A stretch of 15,237 nucleotides of DNA from Lachnospiraceae bacterium (GCA_003542935.1 DPJQ01000283.1:1-15237), one strand, 5' to 3'; numbered from the stretch's first letter, positions 7,986 through 15,212 are shown. The notes: generated from the letters alone by a model not told the origin. Program-made: numbers and translations.

Positions 7986-8001
7986 AATTCTACCTCCTGC
8001 A

Positions 8002-8017
8002 GCGGGCCTTTACCCGC
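8002..8017 (-). other. Small GC hairpin before the 33-residue gene
   Basis: GCGGG and CCCGC form a 5-bp stem around a 6-base loop, just after the exonuclease stop codon and 3 bases before the AGGAGG of the small membrane gene. There is no T run, so it is not an intrinsic terminator. It might affect RNA processing or ribosome access, or be chance. Confidence 0.3.
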
Positions 8018-8018
8018 C

Positions 8019-8738
8019 TCAAAATCCGGAACGTCTGATCTTTCCGTGCTCTGTGAGGATTCTGTCAATCAGACGGGAAGCCTCACCTTTTGTCAGGTTC
8101 TCTATCTGTACATCCAGCTTTATTTTATGATATTTCACCAGATCATTCAAGTAGCCTTTTTGGGCGTTTGTGATCGGCGACTGCCTTTTTGCCTTATAGA
8201 TCAGGGGCCTGGGAACAAACAGATCCGGATTCCGCTCACCGTAACGTTTTTTCAGTTCCTCATAGAGCAGTGCCGTCACACGGGCGTCGTCATCGCCTCT
8301 GTGGGCTTTCTGCTGTCCAATGGAAAAATGAACACACAGGGCGCCGAGACTGCGGCTGGCAAGCTGCGGCAGCACTTCCCTGCTTATTTTCAGAGTATCC
8401 GCCCCCTCTTTCTCGAAACTATATCCCGCATTCACAGCCGCATGTTTCAAAAATCCGTAATCGAAAATCAGATTATGCCCCAGCAGCGGCAGCTCACCGG
8501 CAAAATCGATAAAGGCCCGGATGCCATCCTTTTGCTGTGCCTGCCCCCGCACCATTTCCTGGGTAATACCTGTCAATTCCGTGATCCTGGGCGGAACGGC
8601 AATCCCCGGATCCAGCATCATATGAAACTTTTCCGCAAACTCTCCTCTGACTACCCGATAAGCTCCTATTTCCAGGATCCTGTCCGTCTTCGGCGTAAGC
8701 TCCGTCGTCTCCAGATCCACCGCCACATACTCATTCAT
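8019..8738 (-). CDS. DEDDh 3'-5' exonuclease (DnaQ/PolC-epsilon-like)
   Basis: The 239-residue protein carries an RNase-T/DnaQ-type exonuclease domain (about 1-165). All five DEDDh residues are visible: D8 and E10 in VDLETT, D93 in HNLIFD, and H146 with D151 in HRGDDDA. Such proteins remove 3' nucleotides with two metal ions; this one is free-standing and not part of PolC, so it may trim DNA repair intermediates or RNA. A C-terminal tail (about 188-231) with TNAQKGYLNDL and LTKGEASRLID looks like a small helical module often appended in Firmicutes and probably binds nucleic acid. I chose MNEYVAVDLE at 8738 and not the ATG 42 bases upstream, because AGAGGAAG is correctly spaced from it and the DVDLET-type strand normally begins at residue 4-8. 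It starts 17 nt after the radical SAM stop codon, in one operon. Confidence 0.92.
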   Translation of the reverse strand: MNEYVAVDLETTELTPKTDRILEIGAYRVVRGEFAEKFHMMLDPGIAVPPRITELTGITQEMVRGQAQQKDGIRAFIDFAGELPLLGHNLIFDYGFLKHAAVNAGYSFEKEGADTLKISREVLPQLASRSLGALCVHFSIGQQKAHRGDDDARVTALLYEELKKRYGERNPDLFVPRPLIYKAKRQSPITNAQKGYLNDLVKYHKIKLDVQIENLTKGEASRLIDRILTEHGKIRRSGF

Positions 8739-8755
8739 ACTGTCTTCCTCTTTCG

Positions 8756-10495
8756 TTATTTCAGCCTGACCCTGCGCCAATCAGCGCCATGATGCAAAGG
8801 ATCCCGGTTTCTGTAGGAGAAAAGAACCGCTGTATTCTCCCCATATAAATGGGGAAACACTTCCAGATGGGTCAGCCCTGCCAGATGTCTGGCATCACAG
8901 TCTCCGTAATCCGGCAGAAATGTGTGGGTTCTGGCCTCCTCGCCGTAAAAATCCCGGAATTCCTGCCGGTACCGGGACAGATCCGTCGCCCAGGAAGGCC
9001 TGGACTTAAGATTTTCCCTCTCATAAAGGTCGAAGAGCATCCACTCCCTGTATTCCGCCATATGTTCTCTGCCCTCCGGCAAAAGAGCCAGAAACTCCTG
9101 CAGGATCTCATACCGGCCAAGGCGAGTGTGGGACCGGGAGAGATAGCCTTTCTCCAGATAAAATTTCCCCAGTTCATCAAAAAAAGAAAAGGCATCGGGA
9201 AAAAGCCTCACACATTCCGGCAGAACATGTAAAAACTGATTGGAATTGTGGTAGATCTCCACCATCTCTTCCACCTGTTTCAGACGGAGCACATCCTCAT
9301 AGGACAGCCAGTCTGTGCGCAATACCTCATAGGGTTCCCTGCTCTGACAGACACATCCCCACTGATCTGCCATCTGATACATCCGGGAACCCTTCAGCAC
9401 CTTGAGGAAACCCAACTGAAGCTGATCCGGCGCCAAAGCATACACATCGTTCAAGGACTGCCGGAAACTTTCCAGATCCTCATAGGGCAGACCCGCGATC
9501 AGGTCCAGATGCCGGTGTACATTCCCGCCCGTTTTTAGCCGGACCACAACCTCCCTTACCCGGTCAAAATCCATGACCCGTTCGATGGCCTTGAGAGTCC
9601 GGGGATTGGTGGACTGCACACCGGCCTCAAGCTGAATAAGTCCCGGCCGCATCCCGGCTATGACCGTCAGCATCTCGTCATCCAGCAGATCCGCCGCCAC
9701 CTCAAAATGAAAATTGGTTACGCCGTTATCGTGCTCCGCCAGATACCGCCAGACGGCTTTGGCGTGTCCGGGACGGCAGTTAAAAGTGCGGTCAACGAAC
9801 TTAACCTGGGGTACCCGCCTGTCAAGGAAAAACTGCAGTTCCCTGAAAACCAGGGGCAGGCTCCGGAAACGCAGATGGCGGTCCACCGAAGAAAGGCAGT
9901 AGCAGCAGGAAAAAGGGCAGCCCCGGCTGGACTCATAATATACGATTCTATGATCCAGATCCGTCAATTCTTCATAGGGAAAAGGGATCCGATCAAGCTC
10001 CAAAAGCTCCCGGTCCGGATTAACGCGCAGAAAATCCCGGGCCTTCCCCGGCGTTCCCGAAACGTGCTCCCTGTAAGTGATCCCCCGTACTTCCGCCAGG
10101 TTCCCCTGGCCCTCACAGGCCTCAAGCAGCTCCAGATACGTCTGCTCTCCCTCACCGCGCATCACCCCCGCCGCCCACGGGTTCTCTTCCAAAAAACTTT
10201 CCGCCCCGAAGGAAACCTCCGGCCCGCCCACCCAAACAGGCAGCTTTGGCAGCAGTTTGTGAAGCTCCGCAGCCACGTCTCTCACCAGGGAAATATTCCA
10301 GATATAACAGGAAAACGCCAGCATATCCGGCTTCTGTCGGTAAATATCTGCCATGATCTGTTCCCTGGGCTGGTTGATCGTATACTCCCGGACCGTCACC
10401 GGTATGCCATGGGCTTTTGCATAGGCTTTCAGATCATATACCGCCAGGTTGGAATGGATATATTTGGCATTTACAGCCACCAGTACATAATTCAT
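8756..10495 (-). CDS. B12-binding-domain radical SAM protein (DUF4080 type)
   Basis: The product has 579 residues. The N-terminal Rossmann-like cobalamin-binding-type domain (about 1-135) has VAVNAKYIHSNLAVYDLKAY and VWVGGPEVSFGAESFLEENP. A radical SAM barrel (about 183-400) carries the 4Fe-4S motif RGCPFSCCYC, with C193, C197 and C200 in CX3CX2C spacing. A C-terminal region (about 410-579) of the DUF4080 type follows. Members cleave S-adenosylmethionine to start radical chemistry; related B12 enzymes methylate or rearrange unreactive carbons. The family's substrate is unknown to me. No DxHxxG cobalamin-ligand motif is visible, so B12 use is unproven. The start is set by GGGAGGAG about six bases before the ATG at 10495; the longer frame opening at 10540 would add MPGRLCRRMAREENA and swallow that ribosome site. 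It precedes the exonuclease by 17 nt. Confidence 0.9.
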   Translation of the reverse strand: MNYVLVAVNAKYIHSNLAVYDLKAYAKAHGIPVTVREYTINQPREQIMADIYRQKPDMLAFSCYIWNISLVRDVAAELHKLLPKLPVWVGGPEVSFGAESFLEENPWAAGVMRGEGEQTYLELLEACEGQGNLAEVRGITYREHVSGTPGKARDFLRVNPDRELLELDRIPFPYEELTDLDHRIVYYESSRGCPFSCCYCLSSVDRHLRFRSLPLVFRELQFFLDRRVPQVKFVDRTFNCRPGHAKAVWRYLAEHDNGVTNFHFEVAADLLDDEMLTVIAGMRPGLIQLEAGVQSTNPRTLKAIERVMDFDRVREVVVRLKTGGNVHRHLDLIAGLPYEDLESFRQSLNDVYALAPDQLQLGFLKVLKGSRMYQMADQWGCVCQSREPYEVLRTDWLSYEDVLRLKQVEEMVEIYHNSNQFLHVLPECVRLFPDAFSFFDELGKFYLEKGYLSRSHTRLGRYEILQEFLALLPEGREHMAEYREWMLFDLYERENLKSRPSWATDLSRYRQEFRDFYGEEARTHTFLPDYGDCDARHLAGLTHLEVFPHLYGENTAVLFSYRNRDPLHHGADWRRVRLK

Positions 10496-10571
10496 GGCAT
10501 TCTCCTCCCTGGCCATTCTTCTGCATAAGCGCCCTGGCATTGCCTCTTTCCTTCATTCAGGCAACCGAAAT

Positions 10572-10616
10572 GCTTATCCTTCTATATCTTCGGCCGAATA
10601 TTTCCGCATGATAAGC
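10572..10616 (-). other. Nested inverted repeat between glyA and the radical SAM gene
   Basis: Outer arms GCTTATC (10572-10578) and GATAAGC (10610-10616) flank an inner perfect palindrome TTCGGCCGAA (10589-10598). On the minus strand the inner stem can extend through ATAT pairs with a two-base bulge. Together these would form a cruciform or branched RNA just downstream of the glyA hairpin. There is no T run. Role unknown; candidates are a processing site in a glyA read-through transcript or a protein-binding site. Confidence 0.4.
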
Positions 10617-10617
10617 G

Positions 10618-10639
10618 TACGGGCGGTTTCCCGCCCGTA
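10618..10639 (-). terminator. GC-rich hairpin directly after glyA, terminator-like
   Basis: TACGGGCGG and CCGCCCGTA make a 9-bp stem around the loop TTTC, starting two bases after the glyA stop codon. On the minus strand the stem is preceded by an A-rich stretch but followed by CGCTTATC and not a T run, so termination of glyA may be incomplete. On the plus strand it is followed by TTTTAT, but no gene there needs it. It may instead protect the 3' end of glyA mRNA while letting some transcripts reach the radical SAM operon. Confidence 0.5.
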
Positions 10640-10641
10640 TT

Positions 10642-11880
10642 TTATGCATTCAATGGATATTTTTCCGTCAACTCTTTCACGATCGCGCGGGCCGCCGGAA
10701 TGTTCTCCCGCCCTTTCATCACCAGGGCAATGGCCTCCGCCAGCCTGTCCATATCCTCCGTGATAAGCCCCCTGGAGGTGGCCGCCGCCGTGCCCAGACG
10801 GACGCCGCTGGTCACAAAGGCGGAACGGGGCTCGCCGGGAACCGTATTTTTATTGGCCGTAATATGGGCCTCATCCAGCAGCTTCTCCAGATCCTTCCCC
10901 GACAGTTCGCTATCACGCAGATCAATCAGCATCAGATGATTGTCCGTACCGCCGGAAATCAGCTTCACGCCCCGGGCCAGCAGTCCCTCGCTCAGCGCTT
11001 TCGCATTATCCACGATACCCTGGGCATAGACTTTGAACGAGGGTTCCAGCGCCTCCTTATAGCAGACAGCCTTGGCCGCGATCACATGCATCAGCGGGCC
11101 GCCCTGGGTACCCGGGAATACGGCTTTGTTGAGTTTGAGCTTCTCTGCCATCTCCCGGCTGCTTAAGATCATGCCGCCGCGGGGGCCACGCAGGGTCTTG
11201 TGGGTGGTAGTGGTCACCACATGAGCGTAGGGGATCGGGCTGGGATGAAGCCCCGCCGCCACCAGCCCGGCGATATGAGCCATATCCACCATCAGATAAG
11301 CGCCCACCTCATCGGCGATCTCCCGGAAACGCTTGAAATCAATGACGCGCGGATAGGCGCTGGCCCCGGCCACGATCAGTTTTGGACGGCACTCCCTGGC
11401 GATTCTTAATACTTCGTCATAGTCGATGAAGCCGTCCTTGCCGACGCCGTACCCCACCGCATGGAAATAGCTGCCGGACATATTGGCTTCACTGCCGTGG
11501 GTCAGATGGCCCCCCTCCGCCAGATTCATACCCAGCACGGTATCCCCCGGCTTCACAATGGCATAAAACACGGCCATATTGGCCTGGGCGCCGGAGTGGG
11601 GCTGCACATTGGCATACTCACAGCCAAAAAGCTTTTTGGCTCTCTCGATGGCCAGGGTCTCCACCTGATCCACGCACTCACATCCGCCGTAATAGCGTTT
11701 TCCCGGATAGCCCTCGGCATATTTATTGGTCAGCGGGCTGCCCATGGCCGCCATCACGGCCTTGCTCACCCAGTTTTCCGAGGCAATCAGCTCGATATGG
11801 GAATTCTGCCGCTCCACCTCGGCCCGGATTACAGATGCCACCTCGGCATCCACCGATGCAATCTCCTGAAATGAATACAT
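10642..11880 (-). CDS. glyA: Serine hydroxymethyltransferase
   Basis: The 412-residue protein is the usual bacterial length. It interconverts serine plus tetrahydrofolate with glycine plus 5,10-methylene-tetrahydrofolate, using pyridoxal phosphate in the cytoplasm, and is the main supply of one-carbon units. Visible signatures are ELIASENWVS (30-39), YAEGYPGKRYYGG (54-66), HSGAQANMAV (95-104), VDMAHIAGLVAAG (198-210) and the cofactor lysine K228 in VVTTTTHKTLRGPRGG. I chose the ATG at 11880 because AAGGAG lies six bases before it; the in-frame ATG at 11913 would place that site inside the gene and add MKNRLMNKEKN, which is outside the family alignment. It has its own promoter about 60 bases upstream and a hairpin immediately after the stop codon. 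It is separate from, but may read through into, the radical SAM operon. Confidence 0.98.
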   Translation of the reverse strand: MYSFQEIASVDAEVASVIRAEVERQNSHIELIASENWVSKAVMAAMGSPLTNKYAEGYPGKRYYGGCECVDQVETLAIERAKKLFGCEYANVQPHSGAQANMAVFYAIVKPGDTVLGMNLAEGGHLTHGSEANMSGSYFHAVGYGVGKDGFIDYDEVLRIARECRPKLIVAGASAYPRVIDFKRFREIADEVGAYLMVDMAHIAGLVAAGLHPSPIPYAHVVTTTTHKTLRGPRGGMILSSREMAEKLKLNKAVFPGTQGGPLMHVIAAKAVCYKEALEPSFKVYAQGIVDNAKALSEGLLARGVKLISGGTDNHLMLIDLRDSELSGKDLEKLLDEAHITANKNTVPGEPRSAFVTSGVRLGTAAATSRGLITEDMDRLAEAIALVMKGRENIPAARAIVKELTEKYPLNA

Positions 11881-11920
11881 ATTTTTCTCCTTGTTCATGA
11901 GTCTATTTTTCATTTGTCAA

Positions 11921-11937
11921 CTGCCTGATACAGACAG
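11921..11937 (-). other. Short hairpin at the predicted 5' end of glyA mRNA
   Basis: On the minus strand CTGTCTG-TAT-CAGGCAG folds into a 7-bp stem with one G-U pair and a 3-base loop. With a start site near 11936 the hairpin would sit at the extreme 5' end of the transcript, a place where stems commonly slow RNA decay. Confidence 0.35.
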
Positions 11938-11942
11938 CCCCT

Positions 11943-11971
11943 AGTATAGCCAAAACCCCATCCCATTGCAA
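11943..11971 (-). promoter_or_regulatory. glyA promoter
   Basis: On the minus strand TTGCAA (11966-11971) and TATACT (11943-11948) are separated by 17 bases, a near-consensus housekeeping promoter. The predicted start of transcription is around 11936, leaving a leader of about 55 nt before the glyA ATG. Confidence 0.75.
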
Positions 11972-11973
11972 GG

Positions 11974-11988
11974 GAAAACTATGTTTTC
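11974..11988. promoter_or_regulatory. 15-bp inverted repeat just upstream of the glyA -35
   Basis: GAAAAC-TAT-GTTTTC is a perfect palindrome two bases beyond the glyA -35 box, centred near position -45 of the predicted transcript. This is a typical place for an activator, or for the outer half of a repressor site. It also lies just after the stop codon of the M18 aminopeptidase gene and could be a weak A/T-rich 3' hairpin for it. Confidence 0.35.
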
Positions 11989-12001
11989 TTATACGGAAAT
12001 T

Positions 12002-13393
12002 TTATGCCTCCCTGAGAAATGCCTCATATCCTTTCACAGCCTCATAGATATCCGCCTTGCTGGCAATCTCCATGGGCGCGTGCATGCTGAGCAGCGCCAC
12101 GCCGCTGTCGATGACATCCATGCCGTAGAAAGCAGAAATAAAGGCTATCGTTCCGCCGCCGCCCACATCTACCTTGCCCATCTCCGCAGTCTGGAAAGCC
12201 ACCCCGCGTTCATCAAAAATGCGGCGTATTTCCGCCACATACTCTGCGTTGGCATCGCTGGAACCCACTTTTCCCCTGTGGCCGGTGTACTTGTTCAGCA
12301 CCATGCCCCGGCCAAAATAGGCCGTATTTTTTTTCTCGAAGTGAGAATCATAATTAGGGTCATACGCCGCGCTGACATCGGAGGAAAGCATTTTACTGTT
12401 TTTCAGCGCCCTGCGGAGCGCCAGCTCCGAATAACAGCCCAGGCAGTTCATCAGTTCCGCCACAGTATTCTCAAAAAACGCCGAATCCATACCGGTGGCT
12501 CCCACGCTGCCGATCTCTTCTTTGTCCACCAGCAGGCAGCAGCATGTCTTATCTTGGGGTTCCGTATTCAGGAAAGCTGCCAGAGATGTGTAGGCACATA
12601 CCCGGTCATCCTGCCCGTAGGCCAGCACCATGCTCCTGTCCAATCCGCAGTCCCGGGCCTTTCCGGCCGGCACCACCTCGATCTCGGCCGAAAGGAAATC
12701 CTCCTCTTCCATACCGTACTGCTGCCGCAGCACATCCATCACATAGGCGGCCACCGCATCCTTGAGCTCCTTGTCCCCGCTGTCCTTTAACGGATGGCTG
12801 CCCACCAGCACATTCAGGTCGTCGCCCCCGATGACCTCGCCGGCCTTTTTCTCCATCTGTTTTGCAGCCAGATGAACCAGCAGGTCAGGGATACATACCA
12901 CCGGATCGTCTTCTTTCTCGCCGACGGTGATCTCCACCACGGTGCCGTCCTTTTTCGCCACTACGCCGTGAAGCGCCAGAGGGACAGCCACCCACTGATA
13001 TTTCTTAATACCGCCATAATAATGGGTATCCAAAAAAGCCAGCTCCGTATCTTCATACAGAGGATTTTGCTTCAGATCCAGCCGCGGGGAATCAATATGG
13101 GCCCCCAGAATACGCATGCCGTTTTCCATGCTCTCCCGGCCCACGGTAAACAGGGCGAGCGTTTTTTTCATATTCACCGCATAGACTCGATCCCCTGCTT
13201 TCAATGTCTCCCCGGCGGCGATCACGTCTTCCAGATTACGGCAGCCGGCCGCCTTGGCCAGCCTCACCGCCTCCGTCACACACTCTCTTTCCGTCTTTCC
13301 CGCGTCCAGGAAAGCCCGGTAATCCTTCGCCAGAGATTCCAGCGACTCCAACTGTTTCTCGTCATAAGAATTCCACACATTCTTCCGTTCCAT
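12002..13393 (-). CDS. M18-family zinc aminopeptidase
   Basis: The 463-residue protein is of normal length for bacterial M18 (aspartyl-aminopeptidase-like) enzymes, which are cytoplasmic, usually oligomeric, two-zinc exopeptidases that finish peptide breakdown. Candidate metal and catalytic residues are H99 and D101 in GAHIDSPRLD, D262/D263 in YGQDDR, E292/E293 in VDKEEIGSVGATGMDS, D339 in SSDVSAAYDPNY and H438 in LLSMHAPME. The glycine-rich strand GGGGTIAFISAFYGMDVID at 411-429 is also characteristic. It has a promoter of its own 70 bases upstream and a strong leader hairpin. The start is slightly uncertain: the best purine stretch (AGAAGGGA) is about 13 bases before this ATG and better spaced for an out-of-frame ATG at 13401. 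No alternative in-frame ATG upstream was found. Substrate preference cannot be read from the sequence. Confidence 0.95.
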   Translation of the reverse strand: MERKNVWNSYDEKQLESLESLAKDYRAFLDAGKTERECVTEAVRLAKAAGCRNLEDVIAAGETLKAGDRVYAVNMKKTLALFTVGRESMENGMRILGAHIDSPRLDLKQNPLYEDTELAFLDTHYYGGIKKYQWVAVPLALHGVVAKKDGTVVEITVGEKEDDPVVCIPDLLVHLAAKQMEKKAGEVIGGDDLNVLVGSHPLKDSGDKELKDAVAAYVMDVLRQQYGMEEEDFLSAEIEVVPAGKARDCGLDRSMVLAYGQDDRVCAYTSLAAFLNTEPQDKTCCCLLVDKEEIGSVGATGMDSAFFENTVAELMNCLGCYSELALRRALKNSKMLSSDVSAAYDPNYDSHFEKKNTAYFGRGMVLNKYTGHRGKVGSSDANAEYVAEIRRIFDERGVAFQTAEMGKVDVGGGGTIAFISAFYGMDVIDSGVALLSMHAPMEIASKADIYEAVKGYEAFLREA

Positions 13394-13426
13394 CGTTTCA
13401 TCCGTCCCTTCTATATAAATATGTAT

Positions 13427-13446
13427 CGGGCGGCATTCGCCGCCCG
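13427..13446 (-). other. Leader hairpin before the M18 aminopeptidase gene
   Basis: CGGGCGGC and GCCGCCCG form a perfect 8-bp stem with the 4-base loop ATTC (GAAT on the minus strand). It lies about 9 bases after the predicted transcription start and 34 bases before the ATG, hence in the 5' leader. It might also serve as a weak terminator for the Na/Pi gene upstream, but the bases after the stem (ATACATATTTATA) are not a proper T run. Confidence 0.5.
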
Positions 13447-13461
13447 TCTATGTACAGTGCT

Positions 13462-13491
13462 ATTATAGCAGTTACATATGGTTTTCTTCAA
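13462..13491 (-). promoter_or_regulatory. Promoter of the M18 aminopeptidase gene
   Basis: On the minus strand there is a perfect extended -10, TGCTATAAT (TATAAT at 13462-13467), with TTGAAG as -35 (13486-13491) and an 18-base spacer. Predicted start near 13455. It lies in the gap after the Na/Pi gene stop codon. Confidence 0.8.
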
Positions 13492-13502
13492 GGCCGATTT
13501 TC

Positions 13503-15143
13503 CTACGCGTCCTCCTCCGGTTTCTCCTTCAAGACCGAATAGGCAATATTCACCGCATGGTCGCCGATACGCTCCAGGCCGATGAGCAGATCAGTGAAGA
13601 TCAGCCCCGCCTCGATGGAACAGCGCCCCATGGACATCCGGCGCACATGGCCCTCCTGGTAATCGATCTGCTTGCGGTCGATATTGTCCTCCAGATAGGT
13701 GATCTCACCCAGGTTCTCCGGATTCTCCGTCACAAACATCTCTATGGATTTATCGTAGATATCCAGCACGTCCATGAATACATCGGTCAGCTCGTCGCCG
13801 CCCTCCTCGGTAAACCGGATGCCCCGGTCCCGTTTCTTGACTGCGGCCTCCGTCACATTCACCGCATGGTCGCCGATACGCTCCACATCGATCACCACAT
13901 GGAACAGGCTGCCGATCCGGGCCGCGTCAGACAGGGGAAGCTGATATTTGTTGGTTTCCACCAGATACTCGGTGATCTCATTACTCAGGTAATCGATATA
14001 CAGCTCCTGCTGCTGCACCTTTTCCACGTTCTCCAGCTTATCATAGAACAGGGCATCCATGGACATAATCAGATTATCCTGCACCATGCGGGCCATACGC
14101 TCAATCTCATGGACAATGTCAATGACCGCCGTGGACTCCATGAACCGCCTGTTTTTACCGATATACAAAAGTTTCCGCTCGGTGCCGCCGCTTTCTTCCT
14201 CCCCCTCGGGGATCATAAGCCGCACCAGCTTCACCAGGCCGCCGGAGCATGGCAGCAGAATCAGGCACTGAAACGTCTTAAACAGGGTATCCGCATTGGC
14301 CACAAAACGTTTCGAGTTGCCCACGCCGCTCAAGGCGGACACCGTATCCACTACCCAGTCCTTGGCAAAAAACAAAATCGCCGAGATCACCACCATACCG
14401 ATCACGTTGAACATCACATGGATAAAGGCCGTCCGTTTCGCCTCCTTGCTGCTGTTCAGGCCCGCCATCACCGCCGGCGTACAGGAACCGATATTGGCCC
14501 CCAGGATGAAGTACAGGCAGCTTAAAAGTCCCACCAGGCCGGAATCCGCCAGAAGGACCAGCACACTGACCGTCACCGAGGAGCTCTGCACGATAAACGT
14601 CAGCACAAACCCCAGGAGCACGGCCACAAAAGGATTCTCCAGACAGGCAAACACATGCATGATCGTCGGAAAATCCTGCAGGGATCCCAGCGCCCCGGTC
14701 ATAAAATTGATGCCGAGGAACAACGATCCGAATCCGAAAATGATCTCCGCCACTTTCCGCATGAAGGGCTTTTTGCCAAACATAATAATCGCCGCGCCGA
14801 TAAAAATGATAAACGGTGCCGCTGCCGTCAGCTTCAGGGAAACCAGCTGGGAAGTGATCGTGGTACCGATATTGGCGCCGAAGGTAATCCCCACCGATTG
14901 TTCCAGTGTCATGATCCCCGCATTGACAAAGCTGACCTCCATGACCGTCGTCGCCCCGGAGGACTGTATGACCGCCGTAAACAACGCGCCGAACAGCACA
15001 GCCACATATTTATTCTTCGTGACCGAATTCAGTATATCGCGCAGTTTCTCCCCGGCTGCTTTCTGCAGGCTCTCGCTCATGAATTTCATACCAAACAAAA
15101 ACAGAGCCAGCCCGCTGAGCAGTTCCGTTAGCATCGTGTACAT
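13503..15143 (-). CDS. Na+/phosphate cotransporter with C-terminal PhoU-like domain
   Basis: The 546-residue protein has an N-terminal membrane region (about 1-310) with the two inverted NaPi-II repeats: QSSGATTV (60-67) with GANIGTT (89-95), and QSSSVTV (186-192) with GANIGS (215-220). These QSS segments bind sodium and phosphate in the SLC34/NptA family. A cytoplasmic helical tail (about 330-540) holds two PhoU repeats marked by ERIGDHAVNV (421-430) and ERIGDHAVNI (524-533), thought to bind metal and tune transport or signalling. This is the common bacterial NptA-PhoU fusion at usual length. The segment ANADTLFKTF (282-291) sits where many relatives have AxxHTLFN. Start at ATG 15143 with AAGGAG 11 bases upstream; an ATG three codons later is also possible. 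Its promoter carries phosphate-box-like repeats, in keeping with induction on phosphate shortage. Confidence 0.95.
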   Translation of the reverse strand: MYTMLTELLSGLALFLFGMKFMSESLQKAAGEKLRDILNSVTKNKYVAVLFGALFTAVIQSSGATTVMEVSFVNAGIMTLEQSVGITFGANIGTTITSQLVSLKLTAAAPFIIFIGAAIIMFGKKPFMRKVAEIIFGFGSLFLGINFMTGALGSLQDFPTIMHVFACLENPFVAVLLGFVLTFIVQSSSVTVSVLVLLADSGLVGLLSCLYFILGANIGSCTPAVMAGLNSSKEAKRTAFIHVMFNVIGMVVISAILFFAKDWVVDTVSALSGVGNSKRFVANADTLFKTFQCLILLPCSGGLVKLVRLMIPEGEEESGGTERKLLYIGKNRRFMESTAVIDIVHEIERMARMVQDNLIMSMDALFYDKLENVEKVQQQELYIDYLSNEITEYLVETNKYQLPLSDAARIGSLFHVVIDVERIGDHAVNVTEAAVKKRDRGIRFTEEGGDELTDVFMDVLDIYDKSIEMFVTENPENLGEITYLEDNIDRKQIDYQEGHVRRMSMGRCSIEAGLIFTDLLIGLERIGDHAVNIAYSVLKEKPEEDA

Positions 15144-15183
15144 ATAGATTCTTTCTCCTTAGTTTCAAATATTCCTATCCTCT

Positions 15184-15212
15184 ATAATAAGTAAAAAATC
15201 TGTGTCTGTCAT
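15184..15212 (-). promoter_or_regulatory. Promoter of the Na/Pi cotransporter gene
   Basis: On the minus strand ATGACA (15207-15212) and TATTAT (15184-15189) are separated by exactly 17 bases. Predicted start near 15177, giving a leader of about 34 nt that includes the AAGGAG ribosome site. Confidence 0.65.

Noticed and set aside
9707..10528. A 273-codon plus-strand frame opposite the radical SAM gene
   Set aside because: It lies antisense to an intact B12/radical SAM protein, with low-complexity, Arg/Gln/Pro-rich translation and no domain. It is a shadow of codon bias.
10496..10540. Longer N terminus for the radical SAM protein (extra MPGRLCRRMAREENA)
   Set aside because: The GGGAGGAG ribosome site lies inside this extension, and homologues of this type start at MNYVLVAVNAKY-like residues.
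10380..10545. A 40-codon, cysteine-containing minus-strand frame overlapping the radical SAM start
   Set aside because: Its ATG has no ribosome site, and most of the frame overlaps the start of a real gene in another frame. The cysteines are likely accidental.
13557..14525. A 322-codon plus-strand frame opposite the Na/Pi gene
   Set aside because: It is His/Asp/Gln-rich and antisense to a well-conserved transporter-PhoU fusion. No start signal or known fold is visible.
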